From: Dyadobacter chenhuakuii
GTDB taxonomy: Bacteria; Bacteroidota; Bacteroidia; Cytophagales; Spirosomataceae
Direction of reading: 5' to 3'
Length of the DNA: 64,000 nt
Assembly: GCF_023821985.2 (NCBI RefSeq)
Contig: NZ_CP098805.1
Span: 3,224,001 to 3,288,000, forward strand
The notes under the pieces were generated by a model. That model was not told the DNA's origin. It saw only the letters and a program-made list of their open reading frames with translations, and did no database searches. Position numbers and translations under genes: made by a program. This document shows, one piece after another, positions 35,694-44,184 of the stretch (within the stretch, counting starts at the first letter, position 1; each line of letters opens with the position of its first letter).

Positions 35694-36644
35694 ATGAGAC
35701 TGCATTCTATCATTATTATACTCATTTCAATTTGCTTCTCAGCCTGCGAATCGCTGATTACGGACATTCCTGCGGATAAGCTGCCGAGAACAGAATCCAA
35801 GCTTGTTGTACAATCATTCATTTCACCGCAATCGCCGCACATTAATGTGGTGGTTACGGAATCTATTCCGCTCTTTACGGATTCAGGGAATAAAGGAGGC
35901 GTTATAAGAAATGCCTTGGTAAAAATTTCAGATGGGACCAAAGAAGTGGCCATTCCTTTTGATTCCGCCAGCACATTATACAGCATTGATACATCCGTTT
36001 TCCCCATTATAGCAGGGAAAACTTATTCACTTTTCGTTTCTGACGGCAATCGCGTAGCTACCGGCGTCTGTACGGTTCCTGCGGGCCAGGTGCTGGCCAC
36101 TTCCTATAAGCTGGACACTTCCTTTTCGAGCAATATTTTTGAACAGGACACCGTGTTGACCGTTCAAATGAGCTGGACCGACGCTCCCCGGGATACCAAT
36201 TATTATCGGGTAAGAAGCTCAGTTGATCTGGAATATAGTGTTGTTGAAGGCACAAGCGCGGAGACATTTAAAGAAAGGCGGGTGAAGAACCGTTTCAATT
36301 TTAATTGGGATGAAACCATTGGCCGTAATGATTACCAAAGCGACGCGAACCTGGATGGGGCTGAATTCACTTCACCCTTAGGCCGCACTGTCTTGCCGAA
36401 TGTGATCGTTTACGATTATGGAAACGGCAATAAATTCACGTTGTATCCCAAGGCGAAGATTGCGATGGTAATGCTCGAAATTTACAACACCGACGTCCAC
36501 TATTTCAAATATCACCGGTCGCTGGAAATGCGCGGCACTTCGGATAATCCATTTATCGAGCCGTCTTTGATTTACAGCAATATCAGCGGCGGCCTTGGTT
36601 GCTTTGCCGCCTACAATTCCGGGCAGGTTACTTATCGTCCCTGA
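35694..36644 (+). CDS. DUF4249 lipoprotein, partner of the TonB receptor
   Basis: The 316-residue protein has a lipoprotein signal with Cys18 in FSACES. The mature part begins KLVVQSFISPQSPHINVVV in two halves, which is the DUF4249 opening. Members always sit right after a TonB receptor with the same N-domain in Bacteroidota and are thought to be the surface-exposed ligand-binding partner. The gap to the receptor is 10 bp. The ligand is unknown. Confidence 0.87.
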   Translation: MRLHSIIIILISICFSACESLITDIPADKLPRTESKLVVQSFISPQSPHINVVVTESIPLFTDSGNKGGVIRNALVKISDGTKEVAIPFDSASTLYSIDTSVFPIIAGKTYSLFVSDGNRVATGVCTVPAGQVLATSYKLDTSFSSNIFEQDTVLTVQMSWTDAPRDTNYYRVRSSVDLEYSVVEGTSAETFKERRVKNRFNFNWDETIGRNDYQSDANLDGAEFTSPLGRTVLPNVIVYDYGNGNKFTLYPKAKIAMVMLEIYNTDVHYFKYHRSLEMRGTSDNPFIEPSLIYSNISGGLGCFAAYNSGQVTYRP

Positions 36645-36946
36645 TCCCGGAAGCGCGCTGCATTCTACATTTTTGGCAAATTGAGGTCAAAGCACCTCAA
36701 AATGTTCATCTCTTTTTTACAACAATAACAGGAAATCTGTGCATTAATTAAAGCAGGTGCAATTTACCGGGAGTGACGCTGCAAGGCATACTTTTTTCGT
36801 GCGTCTGTTTCAAAAAGCACCACTATGCGTTTCGGCCGTTTTGAGGCAGCTGCCTTGCGGGCAGTAATATTTGACTTTCAAACAATAAAATTATCAATGT
36901 CAATTGTTGGCATTCGAAAGAAATACTAACCTTAAACCACTTTGTT
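36645..36946. other. 302-bp intergenic gap with a short hairpin
   Basis: A 7-bp stem (TTGAGGT at 36681-36687, ACCTCAA at 36694-36700) with a later T run may end the DUF4249 transcript. The rest is AT-rich upstream sequence of the next gene; no convincing promoter element or RNA gene is seen. Confidence 0.45.
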
Positions 36947-37360
36947 ATGGACTTGCAAGGCTCAGATCAAGATAAAGAACAAAAAAGACATCCGTCCAAT
37001 AAAAACATGGACGAACCGGATACGCTTATTGAAACGCTCGAAGACTTACAGGCAGAGGGTTATACCTACGATTTCAATATGACCGCACACGCATTGGAAT
37101 TGCATAAAGAGGACGGCATTTGCCTGACCCTTTCACCGGAGGACTTCGATATTATCAAGGTTTACCGTTTTGAGGGAATGACCAATCCATCCGATATGTC
37201 GATCCTCTATGCCATCGAATCGAAAGATGGGCTAAAAGGCACATTGGTAAGCAGTTATGGTGTTTATGCAGATGCAATGTCCAATGAGATGATCAAGAAA
37301 CTCGATACACGCAGCTCGTTGATCGTGCATCACCCGGAGGAAGATGACATGGCGCATTAA
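36947..37360 (+). CDS. Conserved small protein often mislabelled PRPP synthetase
   Basis: The 137-residue protein has a core with LIETLEDLQAEGYTYDFN and the conserved YRFEGMTNPSDMSILYAIESKD in two halves. Bacteroidota homologues are commonly called phosphoribosylpyrophosphate synthetase, but at this length and with no PRPP-binding loop that name cannot be right. The function is unknown. A second in-frame ATG at 37007 may be the real start, since the first 20 residues look like a charged non-conserved extension. Single-gene unit with a terminator. Confidence 0.8.
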   Translation: MDLQGSDQDKEQKRHPSNKNMDEPDTLIETLEDLQAEGYTYDFNMTAHALELHKEDGICLTLSPEDFDIIKVYRFEGMTNPSDMSILYAIESKDGLKGTLVSSYGVYADAMSNEMIKKLDTRSSLIVHHPEEDDMAH

Positions 37361-37396
37361 GCCCATTTTCGGCCGTTTAGACCATTAGTTCAGATT

Positions 37397-37441
37397 AAGA
37401 TGTTACTTTGCCATAGAGATGGCCGGGTAGCATCTTTTTTT
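37397..37441 (+). terminator. Terminator before the DUF421 gene
   Basis: Stem arms at 37397-37406 and 37427-37436 pair with one mismatch, followed by a T run. It lies between the small protein gene and the DUF421 start codon at 37457. Confidence 0.65.
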
Positions 37442-37456
37442 GTAGACCAGCATTGC

Positions 37457-38149
37457 ATGAAAGAGATTTTTGAGTTGGAAAGGTTTCTGATGAACGACCT
37501 GCCATACAAGTTCCTGGCAGAAGTGGTTGTGCGTTCAACGATCATGTTCGTAATTCTCCTGACCGCGCTTCGCGTGACCGGAAAGCGGGGGGTAAGACAG
37601 CTTTCGGTCTTTGAAACCGTCATTATCATTGCGTTGGGTTCCGCAGCCGGAGACCCGATGTTTTATGAAGATGTGGGTTTAATTCCTGCCCTTGTTGTAT
37701 TTACGACCATTATCCTGCTTTACAGGTTTGTAACCTGGCTTACAGGGAAAAGTGTTTGGTTTGAAAAACTGATTGAAGGCAAAACGGTTTGCCTGATCCA
37801 CGAAGGCCGGTTTTCCATCAGCGCATTTAAGAAAGAAACATTGGCACAAGATGAATTTTTCTCTGAATTGCGCGTGAAAAGTATCTCACATTTAGGACAG
37901 GTTTGCAGCGCTTATCTCGAACCCTCGGGAGAAGTCAGCGTCTTCTTTTATCCTGATAATGAAGTGAAATACGGATTGCCGCTGCTGCCCGACCTTTATA
38001 ATGCGAAGAGCAAGAAGATCTTCAAAGATGGATTTCATGCCTGTGCGTTTTGCGGAAATGTTGAAAAATTGGCCATAGGGGCAGCCGTTTGTCCGGTATG
38101 TGAAAGAGAAGAATGGGTTTTTGCCATTAAGACATCCAGATTAAGTTAG
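37457..38149 (+). CDS. DUF421 (YetF-like) membrane protein with C-terminal zinc ribbon
   Basis: From the ATG at 37457 the product is 230 residues. Two or three membrane helices lie between residues 15 and 90, with the DUF421 hallmark LRVTGKRGVRQLSVFE. A soluble domain follows. The last 35 residues hold two CxxC pairs (CAFC and CPVC), which look like a zinc ribbon fused to the usual domain. The earlier in-frame start at 37400 falls inside the terminator. DUF421 function is not established; Bacillus YetF is the nearest named member. Confidence 0.85.
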   Translation: MKEIFELERFLMNDLPYKFLAEVVVRSTIMFVILLTALRVTGKRGVRQLSVFETVIIIALGSAAGDPMFYEDVGLIPALVVFTTIILLYRFVTWLTGKSVWFEKLIEGKTVCLIHEGRFSISAFKKETLAQDEFFSELRVKSISHLGQVCSAYLEPSGEVSVFFYPDNEVKYGLPLLPDLYNAKSKKIFKDGFHACAFCGNVEKLAIGAAVCPVCEREEWVFAIKTSRLS

Positions 38150-38219
38150 TAAAAACAGCCCTTTGAGCTGGCACGGGTATTTAATCATGTTTAACAAAAA
38201 AATTTAAACGCATACTATT

Positions 38220-38621
38220 ATGCATATGGTAGAATTGACCGACGACTTAATAAAATCTGCCGAGGAGCGATCTGCCGGACAGGCTTACCCTTATTTCGTC
38301 AAAAACCTGAAAGCCATCGGTGTTGACAATTATGAAATTAAGGTAGGAAACCACAGACGTACTTATACATCCGTTATTGGTGATAAGCTGGTGATTGAAG
38401 GCGACATTCCAGAGTTTGAATGTGCAGAAACATTTGAGCTGGAAGCTGTGAAAACGGCCATCAAACGCAATCAGGAGGGGGTTACCGACTATCCTACATT
38501 CCTGCGCGAAATAGGCGCTGCGGGCATACATACATATGTGGCTGACCTGGCGGGTATGAAGGTTATTTATCAGGGACCCAATTCGGAATATGAATATGAA
38601 GAAGCGATTCCGGAAGTTTAA
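38220..38621 (+). CDS. DUF1398 family protein
   Basis: The 133-residue product is recognisable as DUF1398 by [18 protein letters not shown] sequence early ([20 protein letters not shown]) and the [19 protein letters not shown] segment late. Related proteins in enterobacteria are labelled phage-envelope-like (YbcV) without function. It converges on threonine aldolase and the two stop codons share bases at 38618-38621. Confidence 0.8.
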   Translation: MHMVELTDDLIKSAEERSAGQAYPYFVKNLKAIGVDNYEIKVGNHRRTYTSVIGDKLVIEGDIPEFECAETFELEAVKTAIKRNQEGVTDYPTFLREIGAAGIHTYVADLAGMKVIYQGPNSEYEYEEAIPEV

Positions 38622-39637
38622 AAGGACTTGATACGCTTGTTCATTTCGTGTAAATGATCGTCCGTGAAATCCAGGTGGGTAACAAAGCGGACGAGGTTTT
38701 TCCCAAAAGTCACAGCCAGGATCCCCTGCTGAGCCAATTTATTTACATAGTCAATCTCTGAAATGCCTTCGCCGAGCCGGATAATGACAATGTTGGTGTC
38801 AACAGGAAAAATCTCTTCCACTTCGGGCAAATGCCGGAACATTTCACCGATAGCCCTTGCCCGGGCGTGATCTTTTTTGAGCCTTTCAACATGATGATCC
38901 AGCGCATACATGCCTGCCGCTGCCAGGAATCCGGCCTGACGCCAGCCACCGCCCATTACTTTACGGAAACGTCTTGCCTTTTTTATCACTTCATGAGTCC
39001 CCAAAAGCAGCGATCCAACCGGGCAGCCCAATCCTTTTGAAAGACAAATACTAATGCTGTCAAAGGCCTGACCATATTGCAAAGGGCTTTCACCCGTTTC
39101 AACCAATGCATTGAAAAGCCGTGCTCCGTCGAGATGCAGGGGAATTTTTTTATCCCGACAAACCCTCTTAATGGCTTCAATTTCAACTAAATCATAATAA
39201 CAGCCGCCGCCTTTGTTCATCGTATTTTCCAGGGAAACGAGGCGGGTTACCGTTGAATGAATGTCGTGCTCGGGGCTTATCGCTCCTGCAACTTGCTGTG
39301 CTGTGAGCCTGCCACGATCGCCGTCCAGCAGTTTCACGGACGACAGCGCATTAAGCATGATGCCACCGCCTTCGTATAAGTAAATGTGCGAGTATTTGTC
39401 ACAGATCACATCGCTGCCCGGTTGTGTATGCACGCGGATCGCCAGCTGATTAGTCATTGTTCCGGACGGACAGAAAAGTGCTTCTTCCATGCCAAAAAGC
39501 TTTGCTGCCTTTTCCTGCAAGGCGTTCACCGTCGGATCATCGCCCAATACATCGTCACCCACTTCGGCCGCCCACATGGCTTGCTGCATTTCCTTCGTTG
39601 GCTTCGTGACTGTATCGCTGCGCAGGTCAATTTTCAT
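38618..39637 (-). CDS. ltaE: Low-specificity L-threonine aldolase
   Basis: The 339-residue PLP enzyme of fold type I has SDTVTKPT at the N-terminus, the GxxxNQLAIR segment, LDGARLFNA, and the PLP-binding Lys in [12 protein letters not shown]. It splits L-threonine or L-allo-threonine into glycine and acetaldehyde. The length fits the family. Single-gene unit on the minus strand, divergent from the small gene at 39702. Confidence 0.93.
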   Translation of the reverse strand: MKIDLRSDTVTKPTKEMQQAMWAAEVGDDVLGDDPTVNALQEKAAKLFGMEEALFCPSGTMTNQLAIRVHTQPGSDVICDKYSHIYLYEGGGIMLNALSSVKLLDGDRGRLTAQQVAGAISPEHDIHSTVTRLVSLENTMNKGGGCYYDLVEIEAIKRVCRDKKIPLHLDGARLFNALVETGESPLQYGQAFDSISICLSKGLGCPVGSLLLGTHEVIKKARRFRKVMGGGWRQAGFLAAAGMYALDHHVERLKKDHARARAIGEMFRHLPEVEEIFPVDTNIVIIRLGEGISEIDYVNKLAQQGILAVTFGKNLVRFVTHLDFTDDHLHEMNKRIKSF

Positions 39638-39701
39638 ATTCGGACTCAGATTTTAAATAATATGCAAAAGTATGCGCATATATTGCGAAAAAATCGGGAT
39701 A

Positions 39702-39899
39702 ATGGAATTTGAAGCATATTTAAGGTTAAAAAAAATTGATCCGCAAACATTCAGCACGTTAGACCCCGACCGGTATGCGGAATGGAAATCGCTGTTTGTC
39801 ACCATGCATCCCGAAAGTTTTACCGCGCAAAAAAAATTCCTGGTCAACGAAATCCGGAGACGCTATCATTTGAAAGAAGACGTTTCGAAGCCGCAATAA
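39702..39899 (+). CDS. Small conserved protein, unknown function
   Basis: The 65-residue product MEFEAYLRLKKIDPQTF... fits a family of about 60-residue proteins in Cytophagales, with WKSLFVTMHPESFTAQKKF and RRRYHL as the conserved core. The start at 39702 is chosen over an in-frame ATG at 39672 because the family begins with MEFEAYL-like sequence. Encoded between the divergent aldolase and the convergent FAD enzyme, whose stop is 1 bp away. It is short enough to be missed by many gene callers. Confidence 0.72.
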   Translation: MEFEAYLRLKKIDPQTFSTLDPDRYAEWKSLFVTMHPESFTAQKKFLVNEIRRRYHLKEDVSKPQ

Positions 39900-39900
39900 C

Positions 39901-41049
39901 TTAGCCTTTCATATCTTCCATCAGCTTCATTAGTATCCCAACTGTTTTTTCGGTTTGTTCCTTACTCGGCGTCGTATCCCAATTCCCGACGATCCCATTG
40001 CTGCCAATGTAAATGCCGTCTTTCCGGGAAATGAAGTTTGCACCCTGTGTATACAACTTGTAATTCACGTCACTTTGCGGGATCAAGCAAGAAAGCTGGC
40101 CGGAAACGGGCGTCAATTCCTGATCATTGAATACGGGTTTTGCACCGAGCCCCATGCAGTTTACCACCACTTTTTCGGGTAATGCATCAATATCTTCCAG
40201 TTTTTTGATCTCGTGGATTTTGACTTTGCCGCCGAACATGACGAAATCTTCCAGCTGATGCCGCAGGTAACTCGGAATGTTAAACATTAAATTCGTCCGT
40301 CTGGTAACGTGGTCCGCTTTGAACGGATGTTCTTTTGCTTCGAGCTTTACGCGTTCAGGAATCAGACCGTGTATTTCAAAATCCTCTCCGCCGGCGCCGG
40401 GTGTGTAGACAGGCATTTGTTTAAAAACCCCATATTCCTCGGCCCAGCAAGCAATGTCATTCAATCCCAGAAAGAACTGAAACCGGCGGAACGAAAAGCG
40501 TGTCGCCTCTTCCCAAATCGCCTTGAACTCGGGCTTGGCCACCTTTACATCGCAAACGCGAGAAGCAGGCGACCATGTTCCGGTTGCCAGGTTACTGGTA
40601 ATGTTTGGGGGAACGTCCTTCGTATAAATGGTTACTTCGCAACCGCTTTCCTGCAAGAGACGCGCCGTTGCAATGCCAACGGTTCCGCAGCCTATTACGG
40701 CCACTTTCTTTTCGTTGGTTGCCAGCACATTATTACGGGCAATGTTCCCTGTTCCCCACGAAAGTGACCAGCCGCTGCCGCCATGCCCGTAGTTATGGAC
40801 AATGGTTTTACTGCCCAATTGCTCCACGTCCAATCGCGGCCCCGACGCCCTGAACGGCCGCAGACCAACCGTTTCCTTCACAATGCGGTCCATTGAAAGC
40901 CGTAATTTTGGAATCTGATGATAACCGCGGCCAATGTGGAAATGTTTGTCTGGGTAATATAGCTGGGTTTTAGGTGCACAGGATGAGGCGATGGTGCCTA
41001 ATGCAAAACTGGCGGGAATGGCTTTCTCGAAAAAATTTCTGCGGTTCAT
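39901..41049 (-). CDS. FAD-dependent oxidoreductase (D-amino-acid oxidase-like), exported
   Basis: The 382-residue protein has a Tat-like NRRNFFEK followed by a hydrophobic stretch and SSCA, so it may be a Tat-exported lipoprotein. The FAD loop GCGTVGIATARLL is near residue 117, and the C-terminal motif with SGQLSCL and IGSNGIVGNWDT resembles D-amino-acid oxidase/glycine-oxidase types. Expected reaction: oxidative deamination of an amino acid or amine at the cell surface. Substrate unknown. Confidence 0.84.
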   Translation of the reverse strand: MNRRNFFEKAIPASFALGTIASSCAPKTQLYYPDKHFHIGRGYHQIPKLRLSMDRIVKETVGLRPFRASGPRLDVEQLGSKTIVHNYGHGGSGWSLSWGTGNIARNNVLATNEKKVAVIGCGTVGIATARLLQESGCEVTIYTKDVPPNITSNLATGTWSPASRVCDVKVAKPEFKAIWEEATRFSFRRFQFFLGLNDIACWAEEYGVFKQMPVYTPGAGGEDFEIHGLIPERVKLEAKEHPFKADHVTRRTNLMFNIPSYLRHQLEDFVMFGGKVKIHEIKKLEDIDALPEKVVVNCMGLGAKPVFNDQELTPVSGQLSCLIPQSDVNYKLYTQGANFISRKDGIYIGSNGIVGNWDTTPSKEQTEKTVGILMKLMEDMKG

Positions 41050-41204
41050 TAAGGATGGAATAGAAGGTGATACACTTGAAAAATAGCGAGGAACATTAGT
41101 TTTTACAAATATTCTATTGAACCATTTACTTTAACCCAAACATTATTGCAGCTATTACAGATTAATACAATTATAACGCACCATTGTCATACGCATCATT
41201 CCAT

Positions 41205-41249
41205 ATCGAACGCGGATTAAGGCGCTGAAAATTTTGAAGTGCGTTCGAT
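41205..41249 (+). promoter_or_regulatory. Inverted repeat upstream of the MBL gene
   Basis: ATCGAACGC (41205-41213) and GCGTTCGAT (41241-41249) form a perfect 9-bp inverted repeat, spaced by 27 bp, ending 17 bp before the start codon. It could be an operator or a leader hairpin; there is no T run. Confidence 0.4.
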
Positions 41250-41266
41250 TTAGGTAACTTTCCGAT

Positions 41267-42112
41267 ATGAACATTCACATTATAGACACTGGCTTCTTCA
41301 AACTGGACGGCGGCGCAATGTTCGGCGTGGTCCCTAAATCGCTTTGGAACAGGCATAATCCGGCTGATGAAAAAAATCTTTGCACCTGGGCCATGCGCTG
41401 CCTGCTCATTGAAGACGGCGGAAAACTGATTTTGATCGATACCGGACTCGGGAACAAACAAGATCAAAAGTTTTTCGGACATTACGACCTGCACGGAGAC
41501 GCCAGCCTTATTGGCTCCATCAAAAACTGCGGCTACGACGTTACTGACATTACAGATGTTGTCCTGACGCATTTGCATTTCGATCATGTAGGCGGTGCCG
41601 TGCGATACAACCCCGACGGGTCACAATTGCTTCCGACATTTCCGAATGCCGTTTACTGGTCCAATGAAGCACATTGGGAATGGGCTGTCGACCCTAATCC
41701 GCGCGAGAAAGCTTCGTTTTTAAAAGAGAACATTCTTCCCTTGCAGGAATCCGGTCAGTTGAAATTCATTGAGAAAGACCAATCCCCTTTTTCCAACATT
41801 GCATTTATCCACGTGGATGGTCACACCGAGCAAATGATGCTGCCAGTGATTCAATACAAGGACCAAAAGATCATTTACGCTGCGGATCTGTTGCCATCTT
41901 CTTACCACATTCCGCTTGCCTGGATCATGAGTTATGACATGCGTCCACTTGTTACGATGCAGGAGAAACAGGAAGTTCTGCAAAATGCCGCAGCAGAAAA
42001 GCACATCATATTATTTGAGCATGATCCCGTTTTTGAAGCAGCCGTTGTGGAGCAGACAGAAAAAGGAATTGCGATTCGTGAGCGCGGTGCATTGAGCACA
42101 TTTATCAGCTAA
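41267..42112 (+). CDS. MBL-fold metallo-hydrolase
   Basis: The 281-residue protein carries the metallo-beta-lactamase metal motif THLHFDHVGG near residue 105, the later His in VDGHTEQM, the Asp in YAADLLPSSYHIP and a closing FEHDP. This is the general MBL hydrolase fold, seen in lactonases, thioesterases and others. No signal peptide. It lies 4 bp upstream of the patatin gene, so the two form an operon. Confidence 0.9.
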   Translation: MNIHIIDTGFFKLDGGAMFGVVPKSLWNRHNPADEKNLCTWAMRCLLIEDGGKLILIDTGLGNKQDQKFFGHYDLHGDASLIGSIKNCGYDVTDITDVVLTHLHFDHVGGAVRYNPDGSQLLPTFPNAVYWSNEAHWEWAVDPNPREKASFLKENILPLQESGQLKFIEKDQSPFSNIAFIHVDGHTEQMMLPVIQYKDQKIIYAADLLPSSYHIPLAWIMSYDMRPLVTMQEKQEVLQNAAAEKHIILFEHDPVFEAAVVEQTEKGIAIRERGALSTFIS

Positions 42113-42116
42113 TGTT

Positions 42117-42875
42117 ATGAAAATCGGTTTGGTTTTGTCCGGTGGCGGGGCACGTGGTATTGCACACATTGGTGCAATAAAAGCATTAATGGAGCATGGA
42201 ATTAAGCCCGACGTGATCAGCGGGACAAGCTCCGGCGCATTTATTGGTGCTATGCTGGCGCACGGTTACACGCCCGACGAGATCATTGAAATGATCATCC
42301 AGACCAGTTTTTACCCCTATATCCGCTTCGGCTTCGGCGCGAACGGGCTTTTGCATATGAACAAGCTGGAAGCCGTACTTCGCAAATACATTCCCGAAAA
42401 CACATTCGAATCCCTGAAAACCCCGCTTGTTGTAACAGCAACCGACATTGTTTCCGGAGAAGAATTGCAGTTCCGAAACGGCGAACTAGCCATTCCGGTG
42501 CTAGCTTCATGCTGCATCCCTGGCCTGTTCAGCCCTATCCGCTTTCAAGGCCGCGAACTGGTGGACGGTGGCGTGTTGAACAACCTGCCCGTCGAGCCCA
42601 TTATGGAAGAAGCCGACTTCATCATCGGCATACACTGCAACCCATTTACGCTGGACAAGCCGCTTAAAAAAACCACAGAGCTCGTCTACCGCAGCCTCAT
42701 CCTGGCCATGCACAGCAAAACCAAGGAACGTTTCAAAAAATGCAACCTCCTCATCGAACCCCCGGAACTAAGTAAGTTCAGCATTTTCGACTTCCGAAAA
42801 GCCGGGCAGTTGTTTGATGTGGGTTATGGTTATACGAAGCGGTTATTAAAGGAAACCGAGCTTATAATTGAATAA
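42117..42875 (+). CDS. Patatin-like phospholipase
   Basis: The 252-residue protein has the oxyanion loop GGGARG at residues 9-14, the Ser in GTSSG near residue 40 and the Asp of the dyad in VDGGVLNN near 155. It is a soluble lipid acyl hydrolase of the RssA/YchK type. Its start lies 4 bp after the MBL stop, suggesting joint expression. The stop is 4 bp from the convergent PAP2 gene. Confidence 0.92.
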   Translation: MKIGLVLSGGGARGIAHIGAIKALMEHGIKPDVISGTSSGAFIGAMLAHGYTPDEIIEMIIQTSFYPYIRFGFGANGLLHMNKLEAVLRKYIPENTFESLKTPLVVTATDIVSGEELQFRNGELAIPVLASCCIPGLFSPIRFQGRELVDGGVLNNLPVEPIMEEADFIIGIHCNPFTLDKPLKKTTELVYRSLILAMHSKTKERFKKCNLLIEPPELSKFSIFDFRKAGQLFDVGYGYTKRLLKETELIIE

Positions 42876-42879
42876 ACAT

Positions 42880-44184
42880 CTAATCTCCAAGCTTCCTAAC
42901 AACCCATTCACCCACCTGAACGCCCTGCTTTTGTCCATTTTCTATGGCGTCCATGAAGTGGATTCCTCCGTAGAAGCGTGACATGCCGGATTCTTCGGCG
43001 GCGGCTATGAATGATGGGAATTTGCGGGCTTTCAGGCCGAAACGTTCTTCGACCGTGTCGGTGTATTCAAATTGGTTGCCGAAATAATGGGTTAATACAA
43101 TGGCCGAGGCAGATGAGATGACGGAATGGCCGCTGAGATATTCCGGGAAAGGTGGTGTTTGTAAAAATGGTGTCCAGGTTGGATCAATGTATTTTCGGAT
43201 GGCTGTTTCGGGGCGTATGCGGTTGCTGCGGAATTTTTCTTCCCAGCAGGTCATAAAGCCATCCATTAATGCAATGGCGACGGAAGTGTTTACCAACATT
43301 GTTTTGGAAAAATCGGCCTTTGCTTGTTTGCAGGCAATGTTGGTAATCCCCATCCAGTGCGCCCCGGGCGAAATTTTCTTCATCCCTACCAGCAAATGTC
43401 CCTTATTCTCCAAGGCAAATGGGTTACAATCCCAAAACGCTGCCATAACCCTGTGCTCAGGCTCCTTTTTATCGTCGTAATTGAGCTTCATTAGTTTGAA
43501 AAAAGCAGAATTCTTATCCTCGGAAAACGCAACGGGCGGCTGGGGACGGAACTGTGCGGCAGAATCGAGCGTAAATGGCCTAACGGTCTCAAAATAAGGC
43601 TCCACCGGCGGAAAGTAGCCCGGAGGCGTCGGATACCAGGCTCCCGGCGTTTGACTTGGTTCGTATCGGGGAAAATTGCTGATCAGATTGTACTTGTCTG
43701 CTTTGGCATATTTCAAAATCTGCTTGCTGATCGCCAATGCATACTCCTGCGAGCCGGCGATCATTTCTTCACTAACCCCTTCATTCCTGCACGAATCGAG
43801 CAGCCGGGCTTGATATGTCTGCAAAAGTGAACCGGAAGGCTGCATTTTTTTTGCTGTTTCGAGCATCGCCAGGATGGCACTGAGCTGGTAAGAATACGCG
43901 GCTACCGCAGGCTTTTCCATTTTCGGGTAATCGTTCAAAATGCCATGCATGCTTTTGTAAGCGGTGTCATTTTGTGAAACGACTTCGTATCCTGCCAGGC
44001 ACGCATATGCGAAAAACCGGGCGCTAAGTGGCGGATTGGTCACATCATGAATCATGACGTCCGTCATTTGCAAGGTCATATTCCCGATCTCATCCGGACT
44101 GATGTTGGCCGGCGCATCCTTCTTGCAGCTTGCAAAAAAACAGATGCCGACAATGATCAGCCAGCCCTTAATTAACTTTGCCAA
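42880..44184 (-). CDS. Vanadium-haloperoxidase/PAP2-fold lipoprotein (1)
   Basis: The 434-residue lipoprotein has a signal ending in FASC near residue 20. The acid-phosphatase/haloperoxidase signature is complete: Kx6RP (K-FRSNRI-RP), LSGHS instead of PSGH, and SRx5Hx2D (SR-FYGGI-H-FM-D). In this family the first and last blocks bind vanadate or phosphate. It could be a haloperoxidase or a phosphatase; sequence alone does not decide. It overlaps the VCBS gene by 17 bp, so both are on one transcript. A related copy lies at 53269-54618. Confidence 0.85.
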   Translation of the reverse strand: MAKLIKGWLIIVGICFFASCKKDAPANISPDEIGNMTLQMTDVMIHDVTNPPLSARFFAYACLAGYEVVSQNDTAYKSMHGILNDYPKMEKPAVAAYSYQLSAILAMLETAKKMQPSGSLLQTYQARLLDSCRNEGVSEEMIAGSQEYALAISKQILKYAKADKYNLISNFPRYEPSQTPGAWYPTPPGYFPPVEPYFETVRPFTLDSAAQFRPQPPVAFSEDKNSAFFKLMKLNYDDKKEPEHRVMAAFWDCNPFALENKGHLLVGMKKISPGAHWMGITNIACKQAKADFSKTMLVNTSVAIALMDGFMTCWEEKFRSNRIRPETAIRKYIDPTWTPFLQTPPFPEYLSGHSVISSASAIVLTHYFGNQFEYTDTVEERFGLKARKFPSFIAAAEESGMSRFYGGIHFMDAIENGQKQGVQVGEWVVRKLGD

